A stretch of 64,000 nt of DNA from Cepaea nemoralis (GCA_014155875.1 JACEFZ010021366.1:107367-171366), one strand, 5' to 3'. Positions 24,121 through 35,465 are shown, numbered from the stretch's first letter. Translations and numbers: made by a program. The notes: generated by a model from the sequence alone, not told the origin.

Positions 24121-24430
24121 AGTATATGCCGTGTGACGTTGGTGACCATGTCTGTCCACAGCCCTCTGTCTCGTATGCTGCTAATCATTTCTGATATATC
24201 TATTGATCCATGCCATGACGTCACACTGTCTGACATCTTCTCGCATGAGCTCCACCTGCCTCCCCCCCCCCACCTGCCATGACGTCACACTGTCTGACAT
24301 CTTCTCGCATGAGCTCCACCTGCCTCCCCCCCCCACCTTTCTCCTTATGACGACCTATTCCAGATTTTCCGTTCTTATGATATGCCCAATGAATGTGAGC
24401 TGTCTTCTTCAGATACCAGTAACCAGTTAG
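24121..24430 (-). mobile_element. RTE LINE 3' end with internal ~63-bp duplication
   Basis: The minus strand reads ...KKTAHIHWAYHKNGK..., then MREDVRQCDVM, then SWHGSIDISEMISS, IRDRGLWTDMVTNVTRHIL. The last part matches the RTE terminal pattern 'WHG...ISELI...RDR..W..MVANV.RHGT'. A segment of about 63 bp (CATGACGTCACACTGTCTG ... CCTCCCCC) is present twice in tandem (24,214-24,340), so the reading frame is disturbed. The element ends in the (GAA)n at 24,037-24,120. Confidence 0.7.
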
Positions 24431-24590
24431 ATAGACAGACAGATATACAGACAGACATATGTAATACACAGGAAGCCATACGTTAGACAGACAGACAAAC
24501 AGATAGATATACAGACGGACATAAATATAGATGTGCAGACAGACATACCGATAAACAGATACACAGACAGACAGAAAGACACACATATTA
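24427..24590. repeat. Degenerate (GACA)n/(GATA)n tract
   Basis: Blocks of AGACAGACAGA separated by ATA-containing spacers, about 160 bp. Confidence 0.85.
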
Positions 24591-24701
24591 AAAGAATGCA
24601 TTACGGAGTTGCTAGCTCTTTTGTACACAGTTGCAATTACAATGGATTTTATACTTTAGTATTTTATCTTCGATATTTTGTTAATCTGTAAATTCACATT
24701 C

Positions 24702-24729
24702 AGTCAATCAATCAGTAAATCAATAAGTA

Positions 24730-24761
<32 letters not shown>

Positions 24762-24857
24762 TATCATTTAGTCAATCAATCAATCAGTAAATCAATCAAT
24801 CAGCAAATCAATCAATCATTTAGTCAATCAATCAATCAGCAAATCAATCATTCAGCA

Positions 24858-24888
<31 letters not shown>

Positions 24889-24892
24889 CAAG
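24702..24892. repeat. (AATC)n microsatellite with AGTA/AGCA interruptions
   Basis: About 190 bp of TCAATCAATCA with periodic CAGTAAATCAA and CAGCAAATCAA variants. AATC/GATT tails are used by LINEs in this window (e.g. 41,968 and 53,560), but no LINE end is visible beside this tract. Confidence 0.92.
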
Positions 24893-25394
24893 TGTCATAT
24901 CTGCATTCACGTCTCCAACATTTATTGACCTGCTTTGTCATGACGAACATATCACTTGACCTTGCTCAATGTTCAGACTCTTGTCATAATAGCTTTCTGG
25001 ATCCCTTATAGTTATTTCTGTTGTCCCCTGGCGGAGACATACGAGTGGAAACGTGGTCTATAGTACCGTGTTTCTGAAATTTAAAAAAAAATCCATTCAT
25101 ATTTATATATTTGGCGCTGTGTGCTACGTATTACATTACACAATCTTTCTATAAACGAGTATTTCCTGTTGATTTACACGTTCATTCTATAAACGAGTAC
25201 CTTCTGTTGATTAACTTGTCTGTTCATCTTTCTCCTAAACCTGTTTAACATATACACAGAAAGTGTGTTCAGAGAAACGAATCTATACCAGCGTCAAATA
25301 TAGGAGGGTAGGACATAAACAATCTCAGACATGCAGACGCATTATCAATGGCCGAGGACACACACACGATAACATAAATAATAATTGAAATGCA

Positions 25395-26520
25395 CAGGGA
25401 ATAATATTTGTTCTTTATTGATTACATTAAGACATTTGATAAGGTGAACACGAAATAGTGATTAGAATGTTGAAATCGTTAAACATTGATTGTAAAGATC
25501 TCAGGAAAAAAAACATGTATTGACAACACAGAACAGCCATAACAATTGACACCCATTTGTGATCTTTGTGTACTGTCAACCCGATCTCTTCAGTTTGTAC
25601 AGAGAAAATATAGTGAGATTCATAAAACTCATGCCAAGAACGTCAGGTGGTGTGCATAATGTAAACAATCTGTGTTTTGCTGATGATGTGATTTTGGTCA
25701 CTGGAAATTAAAAAGAGTTGCAAGAAATGTTAGAAATAATTGTAACATAAAATCAGAACAAAGTACTTAGTCTGAATAACAGAAAAACAGAAGTATTGGT
25801 TATTGCAAAGTAAAATGGTATACCCAAGTGCAGCGTCAATGTGAAAGGAACAATCGGACACAAGACAATATATTTCAGCATTTAGCTACTTTAATAACAG
25901 CAGATGGAAGATGTATTCAGGAAGTTAAGGCTAGAATAGCCAAAGCAAAGGCAGTCTTTCAGAAGATGAAGAGTATTCTCTGCAGTTTATCTTTCTTAAC
26001 CAAGGTGAGAAAAAGAATTCTTCAGTGTTATTTTAAGCAAATCCTGATGTACGGAAAAGAATCGTGGACAACTAGCAGCAAAATGAACAATTATATGGAA
26101 GCTGCAACGATGTGGTTTCATAGAAGAATGATTACAACACCGTGGATGGGCAGAAAGAGCAATGAAGATATCTGGAAATAAATAAGTCGGAAAGAGAACT
26201 GGTTATTCGCATCAGAAGAAGACAGTCCACATTCTTTAGGCATGTCATGAGAAAAGGAAAGCCAGAGTATGTCGTCACCGCGGAAAAGTTGAAGGGGAAG
26301 CGAAACAGGGGAAGGCCAAGAGAAAAGATATTGGACAATTTGACATGGCATGGAAGAGGATCAGTATCGAATTCAGGCACAAGAGAGTCTGTGGGCAGAC
26401 ATGATCACCAACGCCACAAGGCATCAGGTTACTCAACTTTCAATAAACAGAGCATATGTTTATTTTGGGAAACACAAGACGTGTCTGGGGTGACATCAGT
26501 GGAAGAACAATAAACAATCT
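25395..26520 (+). mobile_element. Degenerate RTE LINE (RT domain to C-terminus)
   Basis: Plus-strand remnants in several frames: a YIKTFDKVNT segment (RT motif 'DYTKAFDKVNH'), CFADDVILVTG near 25,672 (the FADD catalytic motif), then VFQKMKSIL, RILQCYFKQILMYGKESW, FHRRMITTPWMGRKSN and, after a frameshift, EKLKGKRNRGRPREKILDNL and a TRESVGRHD tail. Near 26,500 GRTINNLRYAGD begins a second RT scrap from another copy. Endonuclease domain absent; many stops. A non-functional fossil. Confidence 0.75.
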
Positions 26521-26770
26521 TAGATACGCTGGTGACCAGTAACATGTGCAGAATGTGATCTAGAGTTACAGAACCTGGCGGAGCAAGTCTCAGCCACGTA
26601 TGGATTACATGTGTAACAGTTACAATACACTATGATCATTCGTTACACAAGGATCAGCGAAACATAAAGACCACACTAAACGGGCTGGTACTGTACGAAG
26701 TGAAGAAGGGTTTCTAATGTATTGATCATTTAATAGTAACAGCAAACAGCAGAGAGAAAGAAATTACTGT

Positions 26771-26982
26771 AAGTTGCATGTCCTTTACATGACGTAGCAG
26801 TCAACCACAGCATTTTTGGCTGTTCGTGATTCCTGGGCAAGTTTACGTTCAGTAGTTTGCCATATATTTTTGAACGATCAGCACATACACCATTTCATAA
26901 AAAACCAACACAGCTGTGTTTCGAACGCGGGTATGCGGGATTACGAACTCCGCCAGTAACACCTTCGCCACGGAGTCGCCGA
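26771..26982 (-). mobile_element. tRNA-derived SINE (family 1)
   Basis: The minus strand starts with a tRNA-like head (TGGCGAAGGTG, box A-like; GCGTTCGAAACAC, box B-like), then a body with TGAACGTAAACTTGCCC and GTTGACTGCTACGTC. It is homologous to 34,398-34,641 and 38,976-39,213, with tails only at 36,150, 54,478 and 60,240. No coding potential. Confidence 0.75.
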
Positions 26983-27399
26983 AGAAGAAATAAAAACAGA
27001 AAATTCTCCTGACCTTTTTTCGATGGATTAAGACACGAAGACTTTAAAAAGAATCTTGCAGATCTACAAATCGATTAAAAAGGTCGTAGACTTTAAAAGA
27101 AAATATACTTGAAAAAAAAAATCTGCTGCCAGAAAAGTTGATAATGAAGTGGGTCAATAAAGAGAGAGGCATGAGGCAGTGATGTAAAATGTCTCCAGAT
27201 CTTTTCCTAAGGATATAATGAAAATATGAAGAAATAAAAACTTCGAATAAATCGCCAGTTGAGGACATGACGTAAATAAACGATAGAATATTGCCTGTAG
27301 AATGAGATATTTACAATATACTGGATTCTATTATTGTACACTGTGAGCAGCCACGTTAGCAACAATTGTTAGATGAAACAAATAATAAAAAACATTCAG

Positions 27400-28060
27400 A
27401 AATTGTGATCCACTCCAAGAAAACAGAAATACTGCAATGTAACATACACACAAATGAACGCTGATGCTTATGCTGGGGGGGGGGGGGGGGGAGGGGGAGG
27501 ATCTGAGCACCTATGGACCTGTCAGGAGTGCAATGAAGATACCCCAGCTAATAACTGATAACTGATAACACAAAGGACAAATCGTATACAGGTGAATCGT
27601 TTCCACTGTCTAGGAACACCTAGTACACCTGACTGAAGACAGATATTGGATCAAGAATAGTCGTGTCAAGAAAAGCCTTAGGAATGAAAGAAAACATATT
27701 CATGAATAAAACTGTCAACTGCGAGGAGAAAAGGAGTGTAAAAGTGCTATGTGGAGCCTTTGCAATTGATGGCTGCACTATACAGACAGGCTGAGAAGCA
27801 TCTAGTAGCATGTTTCCAAAGGAAATGCAAAGAATGACGAGAACGGACGGAAACACCAGAGAGGCTGCGCTTTATCAACAAAAACAAAAAAAGATGAAGA
27901 CAGCACAGGGATTATAGAAATGAGGTGTAAATATGCAAAACCGTAGGCATATTGTGATGGAAAATAGACTGGAAACCTGGGTGACAAGTGACAAATTTGA
28001 TGGCAAGAAACAGGAGAAAGATGAACAGATACGTAGATAGCAGTGAAACATGTATAACTG
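27400..28060 (+). mobile_element. Heavily decayed RTE LINE
   Basis: Scattered plus-strand motifs: HSKKTEILQCN ('IKKTEVM'), NRFHCLGTPSTPD ('FKYLGTLIT.DG'), RKALGMKENIFMNK, KCYVEPLQLM ('KCYVEPVLLYGCE'), EKHLVACFQRKCKE ('EM.FLRKMQR'). Several frameshifts and stops. No end could be placed. A poly-G run at 27,476-27,491 lies just inside it. The next ~600 bp (28,060-28,690) have no clear feature. Confidence 0.6.
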
Positions 28061-28689
28061 ACCTTCTTTAGCTAAGGTTGGTGTATAGGGCAAAACCTTG
28101 GACAAAATAGGGATATGCAGAAGGAAATATAGCTTTTCATCAAAAACAAAACCATCTAACAAAGATCCATAAAGGAGACATGAATTACCATAGAGCTGAT
28201 GATGGAAAAAATAAAAGAGATAGGAATTAAATATTTGGACCACTATTAAAGAACTGACACTCTTGTAAACACCACCACGGGATACACACCGAAGACAGCG
28301 GAGCAAGAGGTAGGCAGCGTCATCACCTGAAGAAAACGACGTGTAATTTGATGGCTTTCTCAGATTAAACTCGGACATCTCTTATATGAACCCCAAAACT
28401 TGCCAATCCAATGAGACCCTGAATGAAGATTTGTCTCTGAGGACTGCCCACAAGGAGTTTTCCCAGCCGCCTGTCATTTAGAGTAAATATCATTGACATT
28501 AAAGAAGGTCGACTTTGAACTCCACGCAGTTGTTTGTATCCGTTAGCAGTAAATCTTCAAGTAGGCGAGCTGGAAATGAATGCGAATGTTGTCCGGCAGT
28601 TTATGTTGATTATAAATGGCGTCAGTAGAGCAGCGTGTAGTCGGTAGTAGTTTTACGGTTGCATTCTATTACAATATTTCAAATACTAT

Positions 28690-29042
28690 GCTTGTAGGAA
28701 ATATAGACGTACGTGTGTGTGTGTGAGCACTTGTGTGAGCATGTTAGCATGCACGTGTGTGTGTGAGTACATGTAGGTATTATGAGTATGTATGAGTATG
28801 TGAGTGAGTGTATGTGTACCTGCATAACAAGTGCTGCCACACCAGTCATTACTATTACTGAATCGTGTAGTATTGATTTTTTCATTTTTCCCATGCCTTT
28901 ATAATGCATATTTTTTATATTGTTGCCGTTTTTAGTTAGCCTTGAATGACGTGTGAATGATATAATGTATGAAAGAGAGTGATAGAAGGGCAGAATGTAA
29001 GACGGGCCTGCGTGCCCGATTCTTAACCCTTTGAAAATAAAG

Positions 29043-29087
<45 letters not shown>

Positions 29088-29088
29088 A
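28690..29088 (+). mobile_element. Composite repeat copy 3: GT-rich array + core + (TGT)n tail
   Basis: Plus-strand copy of the element at 3,954 and 5,560: a GTGTGTGAG-rich region (28,705-28,820), a body with GTATGAAAGAGAGTGATAG, the core GAATGTAAGACGGGCCTGCG and CCCTTTGAAAATAAAG, then (TGT)n at 29,043-29,088. The order array-body-core-tail is conserved though the tail unit differs from the other two copies. Confidence 0.7.
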
Positions 29089-29717
29089 CGTTTGTTCGAT
29101 TCCCGAGTAAGGCATAGGTTTTCTTTTTTCTTCTAAATTAAGAAAGTAAACCCCCATCACATAGCTGATACCCCACGAGATCTCTCAGCTTTAGAAAGTG
29201 TCACCTAAGTTCTCTAATGTATCAAACTGTTTAACTGTTTGATACACTATGGTGGGCATCCCTCTCCTTTAGTAGACACTTAAGGATTACGTTGGTCAAA
29301 CAATGAAGAAGCTGGAAACAAAACACAGAACCAATCAGTTGTGCGACCTCTGTACTCTACACAATCCAAAGGGACGGGACGTTCGAGGGGTTTATGGGGA
29401 TTTACGAGTTAATTGATGAAGAGTGTGAGTCTGGCCGGCGAGATCAGTCTCTGGGACCATGGTTTACAATTATCTTAAGAGAGATCCCTCGTGTTGTGGA
29501 CACTTGGGTTTGTATTCTCGATATTTAGAATTGCCAGACGGGCGTGGGATTTAGGACCTTTTCAGCTAATCTAACTATTGACGGGAGCCGCTGGTCGGAG
29601 AGCTGCTAAATATAGGCGTCGGGAGTTAATGCTCTTTGTCTCACAGGTAGTAGGATTGTCAATGGCTTCATTCTTGAGAAATTATTTATTGCTTGTACGA
29701 GTATGTTCAACATTTCA

Positions 29718-29790
29718 TTGTAAGTATAGACCCAGGTGAGCTAACCAGGAGGTTAAGACGCTTACCCGCCGGCCGGTAGATAATATGTTC
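29718..29790 (+). repeat. tRNA-like SINE head
   Basis: GAGCTAACCAGGAGGTTAAG looks like a D-arm/box A region and ATGTTCGAATCCC like box B with a T-loop. The acceptor stem does not pair and an A/T-rich TTTATTTATTTATT follows, so a tRNA-derived SINE head is more likely than a functional tRNA gene. Confidence 0.45.
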
Positions 29791-29857
29791 GAATCCCTTC
29801 GCTTTTTATTTATTTATTTTGTTTTTGGAGTTATTCCAGTTCGCCCCGACTTAAAAT

Positions 29858-30215
29858 GGATCTTCTTCTTCTTCTTCTTCAGCGTTCCGAGCCATTGAGG
29901 TTCTTTGCTGCAGATACAATCCGTCTCCATTCGTCTCTCTGGTGGACCTTCTCTTGCCAGTCGTTGACTCCAAGTGCTTGTAGGTCTGTATATGTATTAT
30001 CTCTCCACCGTCTTCTTGGTCTAGCTTGGGGTCTACGGTCATTTATTTCCTGAGTGTAAGCGAGTTTTGTTTCCCTATTATCTTCCATTCTTTCTATATG
30101 CCCCAGCCATTGTAGTCTATTAGCCTTCATGATACCAGTGATTAGCGGGGACTTAAACAGATCATAAATGTCTTTGTTACTTCTTCTTTTCCACTCTCCA
30201 CTTTGTGTATCCCTA
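29858..30215 (-). mobile_element. LINE 3' end with (GAA)n tail
   Basis: The minus strand has an uninterrupted C-terminal stretch: IRDTQSGEWKRRSN, KDIYDLF, MKANRLQWLGHIERM, NRRPQ-like NDRRPQARPRRRW, DLQALGVNDW, RDEWRRIVSAAKNLNG. It is the same architecture as LINE polymerase tails reading 'ANRLRWLGHV.RM...GRP..RW.DD...DL..LGV..W...A.DR..WR..V..AK'. It ends in (GAA)n at 29,859-29,880. The upstream end is cut by the 27-bp minisatellite. Confidence 0.72.
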
Positions 30216-30218
30216 ATG

Positions 30219-32050
30219 GTAAAACTATGAGACCTTCACCATGTGGTAAAACTATGAGACTAGCACAATGTGGTAAAACTATGAGACCTTCACCATGTGG
30301 TAAAACTATGAAACCTGCACCATGTGGTAAAACTATGAGACTAGCACCATGTGGTAAAACTATGAGACCTTCACCATGTGGTAAAACTATGAGACCTTCA
30401 CCATGTGGTAAAAACTATGAGACTAGCACCATGTGGTAAAACTATGAGACTAGCACCATGTGGTAAACTATGAGACTAGCACCATGTGGTAAAACTATGA
30501 GACCTTCACCATGTGGTAAAACTATGAGACCTTCACCATGTGGTAAAACTATGAGACTAGCACCATGTGGTAAAACTATGAGACTAGCACCATGTGGTAA
30601 AACTATGAGACTAGCACCATGTGGTAAAACTATGAGACCTTCACCATGTGGTAAAACTATGAGACCTTCACCATGTGGTAAAACTATGAGACCTTCACCA
30701 TGTGGTAAAACTATGAGACTAGCACCATGTGGTAAAACTATGAGACCTTCACCATGTGGTAAAACTATGAGACCTGCACCATGTGGTAAAACTATGAGAC
30801 TAGCACCATGTGGTAAAACTATGAGACCTTCACCATGTGGTAAAACTATGAGACCTTCACCATGTGGTAAAACTATGAGACCTTCACCATGTGGTAAAAC
30901 TATGAGACTAGCACCATGTGGTAAAACTATGAGACCTTCACCATGTGGTAAAACTATGAGACCTTCACCATGTGGTAAAACTATGAGACTAGCACCATGT
31001 GGTAAAACTATGAGACTAGCACCATGTGGTAAAACTATGAGACTAGCACCATGTGGTAAAACTATGAGACCTTCACCATGTGGTAAAACTATGAGACCTT
31101 CACCATGTGGTAAAACTATGAGACTAGCACCATGTGGTAAAACTATGAGACCTTCACCATGTGGTAAAACTATGAGACCTGCACCATGTGGTAAAACTAT
31201 GAGACTAGCACCATGTGGTAAAACTATGAGACCTTCACCATGTGGTAAAACTATGAAACCTGCACCATGTGGTAAAACTATGAGACTAGCACCATGTGGT
31301 AAAACTATGAGACCTTCACCATGTGGTAAAACTATGAGACCTTCACCATGTGGTAAAACTATGAGACTAGCACCATGTGGTAAAACTATGAGACCTTCAC
31401 CATGTGGTAAAACTATGAGACCTTCACCATGTGGTAAAACTATGAGACCTTCACCATGTGGTAAAACTATGAGACCTTCACCATGTGGTAAAACTATGAG
31501 ACTAGCACCATGTGGTAAAACTATGAGACCTTCACCATGTGGTAAAACTATGAGACCTTCACCATGTGGTAAAACTATGAGACCTTCACCATGTGGTAAA
31601 ACTATGAGACCTTCACCATGTGGTAAAACTATGAGACTAGCACCATGTGGTAAAACTATGAGACTAGCACCATGTGGTAAAACTATGAGACCTTCACCAT
31701 GTGGTAAAACTATGAGACCTTCACCATGTGGTAAAACTATGAGACCTTCACCATGTGGTAAAACTATGAGACTAGCACCATGTGGTAAAACTATGAGACC
31801 TTCACCATGTGGTAAAACTATGAGACCTTCACCATGTGGTAAAACTATGAGACCTTCACCATGTGGTAAAACTATGAGACTAGCACCATGTGGTAAAACT
31901 ATGAGACCTTCACCATGTGGTAAAACTATGAGACCTTCACCATGTGGTAAAACTATGAGACCTTCACCATGTGGTAAAACTATGAGACCTTCACCATGTG
32001 GTAAAACTATGAGACTAGCACCATGTGGTAAAACTATGAGACTAGCACTA
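30219..32050. repeat. 27-bp minisatellite, about 68 copies
   Basis: Unit of 27 bp, GGTAAAACTATGAGACC plus TTCACCATGT, with two main alleles at one site (CCTTC or CTAGC) and a rarer CCTGC. It reads as CGKTMRPSP or CGKTMRLAP in one frame over 616 codons. Single-base indels near 30,411 and 30,465 shift the frame and thereafter it is constant. The open frame follows from the 27-bp period and shows no sign of being a gene. Confidence 0.96.
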
Positions 32051-32210
32051 TGTCCTCGATACTCCTCGGTGCGCGTAAATGAACCCCTTCCTGGACTCAG
32101 AGAGTTGTGGGTGACTTTCCCCGTGTTTCAAACACGTCTCAAGGCGTGGACAAGTCTGAACTTGTGTGTCCATGTAAGCATTTCCTTGTTATGTTGTGAC
32201 ATTAACTTAT

Positions 32211-32512
32211 CATCATCATGTGCCATGCTGGTAAGCATCGGCGGTCACGTTTCACCATCTTACACGACTATCAGAGTCTGTGTTCTTGTCCCGACCATGC
32301 CATGTGGGCAAGACATCTAGGTATTTACTTCTCTGTCTTCCCCTTGTTCTTTTCCCCTCAATCTTGCCAGCCATCACAAAGTTCTCTAGTTTATTTCTTC
32401 TTACAACGTATCCAAAATAATTTGACTGTCTTCGTTTAATTTCTCTAATCAGTTAGTGGTTTTCATTTGCCTCTTGTAGGACTTGCTCATTGGATTTTAA
32501 CTACAATGGTTT
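32211..32512 (-). mobile_element. RTE LINE 3' end with (ATG)n tail
   Basis: The plus strand begins ATCATCATGTGCCATGC, which is the family's 3' terminus reversed (stop codon region + ATG tail), and continues co-linearly with 37,954, 44,699 and 35,044 through CTTCCCCTTG, ATCTTGCCAG and TAGGACTTGCTCATTGG. Truncated at about 32,512, ~50 bp before the 36-bp minisatellite. Confidence 0.8.
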
Positions 32513-32559
32513 TATGTTGTGTCATTAACACGAACGGTCTCCGATTGGGGTATATTAAG

Positions 32560-33238
32560 TTCTCACATATAGTGGGTCAAGGTAATTTGAGTTGGATCTC
32601 ACATATAGTAACTCATGGTAATTTGAGTGGCGCCTCACGTATTGTAGGTCAGGGTAATTTGAGTTGCGCCTCACGTATAGTAGGTCAGGGTAATTTGAGT
32701 TGCGCCTCACGTATAGTAGGTCAGGGTAATTTGATGTGCGCCTTACGTATAATAGGTCAGGACAATATTAGTTGCGCCTCACGTATAGTAGGCCAGGGTA
32801 ATTTGATGTGCGCCTTACGTATAATAGGTCAGGACAATATTAGTTGCACCTCACGTATAGTAGGCCAGGGTAATTTGAGTGGCACCTCACGTATAGTAGG
32901 TCAGGGTAAATTGAGTGGCCCCTCACGTATAGTAGGCCAGGGTAATTTGATGTGCGCCTTACGTATAATAGGTCAGGACAATATTAGTTGCACCTCACGT
33001 ATAGTAGGCCAGGGTAATTTGAGTGGCGCCTCACGTATAATAGGCCAGGGTAATTTGAGTGGCGCCTCACGTATAGTAGGCCAGGGTAATTTGAGTTGGG
33101 CTCACGTATAGTAGGCCAGGGTAATTTGAGTTGGGCTCACGTATAGTAGGCCAGGGTAATTTGAGTGGTGACTCACGTATAGTAGGCCAGGGTAATTTGA
33201 GTTGGGCTCACATATAGTAGGCCAGGGTAATTTGAGTT
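32560..33238. repeat. 36-bp minisatellite, about 19 copies
   Basis: Unit GTATAGTAGGYCAGGGTAAT plus TTGAGTGGCGCCTCAC (36 bp); the last copies are 35 bp because GCGCC is reduced to GGGC. A distinctive variant pair (ATGTGCGCCTTACGTATAAT followed by AGGACAATATTAGTTGC) recurs three times at about 32,733, 32,805 and 32,949, showing duplication of multi-unit blocks. The 36-bp part gives a spurious 214-codon ORF. Confidence 0.95.
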
Positions 33239-33785
33239 GAGGCAACCAATTCCATTCCTTATCAACCTACTTCCGCAAAACTTTTCAAGCACCACGTTGA
33301 TAACAGGAACGATTTCATTGTTGCGCTAATTACATAAACATTTAGCTTAAACTGTGGATGGTAATTTCTATAACGAAGAAAGCAGCACTCTTGCTCGTCG
33401 GCAAGAGGGGCATGTGTTCAAATCTCCCATCGAGACGGGGATTTTGTGTTTCATGTACCGGAGTCCCAGGTCGGCGCAGTCTAACGTGTGCCATCTTCCT
33501 CCAATGGCTGACCCTGTGCAGAACTGACCGCCACAATAACCTGCTGTTGTCATAGGAACATGATCTCTCACATGTTGCGCTCACGTACGTCGTGACCATC
33601 CTTGTCGTCAGCTCTCATGGCACACCATTCTCTGTATTTAACTTGTCTAGACATTCATATTGTTGTGCATGCTTACACTATTTCTGTTACATGAATGTTA
33701 TTTTCCTTTATAACAAATCTTCTTCAGTGTTTATTTTTTGTGGGAAGATCTCTTTGTTATCTTGTTTCGTCCAGCGAATTTGTAA

Positions 33786-34200
33786 TTACCCTGTGACACG
33801 TAATATCAGCTGATTTGTGTTATATGAAAGGTTCACACCCGATATTGCCACAGGAAATACACAGACTCTCAGCAGTCTGACTGTTATAATTCTGTCTGTT
33901 CTAATCTCTAATGGATTTAATTGTATTAGCATTTGCAGAACAATATTTGCTCTTCTTTTAATTTCCATCATCAAATTTCCAACACAGAAAACGAGGACAA
34001 TCAAGCCTTCTGACTGTCTGTAACTGCTTCTCATTGATAAATATAAATTTGTCTGTTGACTTATTGTTTTACAGGCTATAACTAGATTGCACTGATATTA
34101 TTAGATTCTCAATTCCTTCCTGAGTTGCCAATAGTAGAGCTGTGTCGCCAGCATATCGGAGTTCCAGTATTTATATTCCACCGATTACAGAGGAATTATA
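33786..34200 (-). mobile_element. RTE LINE RT fragment with YAGD
   Basis: The minus strand reads ELRYAGDTALLLATQEGIENLI (palm motif C; the expected YADD is changed to YAGD, codons at 34,144-34,155). In another frame follow MMEIKRRANIVLQMLIQLN and RIITVRLLRVCVFPVAISG ('KIRLVRACVFPVATYGCE'). Closest to the plus-strand LINE at 37.3-41.0 kb. A catalytic-site change and frameshifts mean it is dead. A tRNA-like stretch may lie at 33,375-33,460, too weak to call. Confidence 0.72.
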
Positions 34201-34397
34201 TGTTACTTTTTTTAATATTCTCTCTAATATTCCTTTATAAGTTTTTTGTATACAAGTTATACAAACATACAAGAGTTCACAACGCAACCCTGTCTGACTC
34301 AGTATTCTATATCAAATCAATATGTGGTAGCATCACAAAGTCTCACGACTGCATTTTCTTGCTCTGGATCGTTTCTGTGATCTGTATTAAGTAGAAT

Positions 34398-34641
34398 TAA
34401 GTATTCAGTAGAACCGGCTCCGTGGCGAAAAGGTTCGAGCCCGCGTTCGAAACACAGCTGCGGGCGATTTGGCGCAGACAACCTAGCGTTGCCTTTTTAT
34501 GAAATGACATTAGGTGCCGGTCGTTCATAAAGCAATGGCAAACTACTGAACGTAAACTTGCCAAAAGATCACAACGGAGAATAATGCTGCTGTTGACTGC
34601 GACGTCATGTAATGGATATGCAACTAACTTTTAAAAAAAAC
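34398..34641 (+). mobile_element. tRNA-derived SINE (family 1), with target duplication
   Basis: Head CCGGCTCCGTGGCGAAAAGG (box A-like) and CGCGTTCGAAACACAGC (box B-like), then GGTCGTTCATAAAGC, TACTGAACGTAAACTTGCC and GTTGACTGCGACGTCATG, ending in TTTTAAAAAAAA. It is flanked by a perfect 12-bp duplication ATTAAGTAGAAT at 34,386-34,397 and 34,642-34,653, as expected for LINE-mediated retroposition. Confidence 0.82.
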
Positions 34642-34967
34642 ATTAAGTAGAATGAGATAGCCATTCCTGTCATCCTGATGCACAGTTGTTGATGTTATAC
34701 AGCGAGATGCCCCCGAGCAGCCGCTAAAGCAGAAGCACAGGTTTCAATTATCTCTGCTGTTGTAAATAACTGTTTTTATGTCACATTTATCTATATTTCC
34801 TCTCAACTGAGTTCGGGTTGTGTATATGTCTTATTCTATTTTCATATAACTTCCTCCCTGCCATCATTTTTAATAACATTTGCTTGTGTGACTTATCAAG
34901 GCAACTGTCTTGTAAGTAGTACATAGTTTGACATTGCCTTGTTAGTTATTAGGATATATACTGGGAT

Positions 34968-34971
<4 letters not shown>

Positions 34972-35044
<73 letters not shown>

Positions 35045-35465
35045 AATGTGCCATGCCGATAAGCGTGGGCGGTCATGTTTACCCATCTCACTTGATCACC
35101 AGTGTCGTGAAACATCTCAGCGTCATTGTCTCGACCATGCCACGTGGCCAAGCCATCCAGATATTGACTTCTCTGCCTTTCCCTTGTTCTTTTCCTCCCT
35201 CTCGATCTTGCCAATTGTCACCAAGTTCTCCAATTTATTTCTTCTCATAACGTGACCAATAAATTATGATTGTCTACGTCTATTCTCTCTAATCAGTTTA
35301 CGATTTTCATTTGTTTCTTCTAGAACTTGGTTATTTGTTGTTCTGTATGTCCATGGTTTTCTTTGCATTTTCCTCAGAAACCACATTTACACAACCATCA
35401 TATGTTTTTCAGCCTGTTTGTTCACTGTCAACGCTTAACATCCATACAAAAGCATAGGTTCATCT
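34972..35465 (-). mobile_element. RTE LINE 3' part with long (ATG)n tail
   Basis: The plus strand shows (ATC)n at 34,972-35,043, then TAATGTGCCATGCCGATAAG and co-linear homology to the family copies at 37,954 and 44,699 through ATCCATACAAAAGCATAGG. In sense it is a C-terminal fragment ending in an (ATG)n tail of ~24 units, the longest of its kind here. No catalytic region. Confidence 0.82.

Noticed and set aside
23901..24236. Acidic poly-Glu/poly-Gln protein on the minus strand
   Set aside because: It is a LINE C-terminus read into its (GAA)n tail and a (CAA)n tract.
30470..32320. 616-codon ORF of CGKTMRPSP repeats
   Set aside because: 27-bp minisatellite read in frame; indels at the start of the array shift the frame freely, and the tail beyond the array is LINE-derived.
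32467..33111. 214-codon ORF with RIVGQGNLS repeats
   Set aside because: 36-bp minisatellite; ends where the unit becomes 35 bp.
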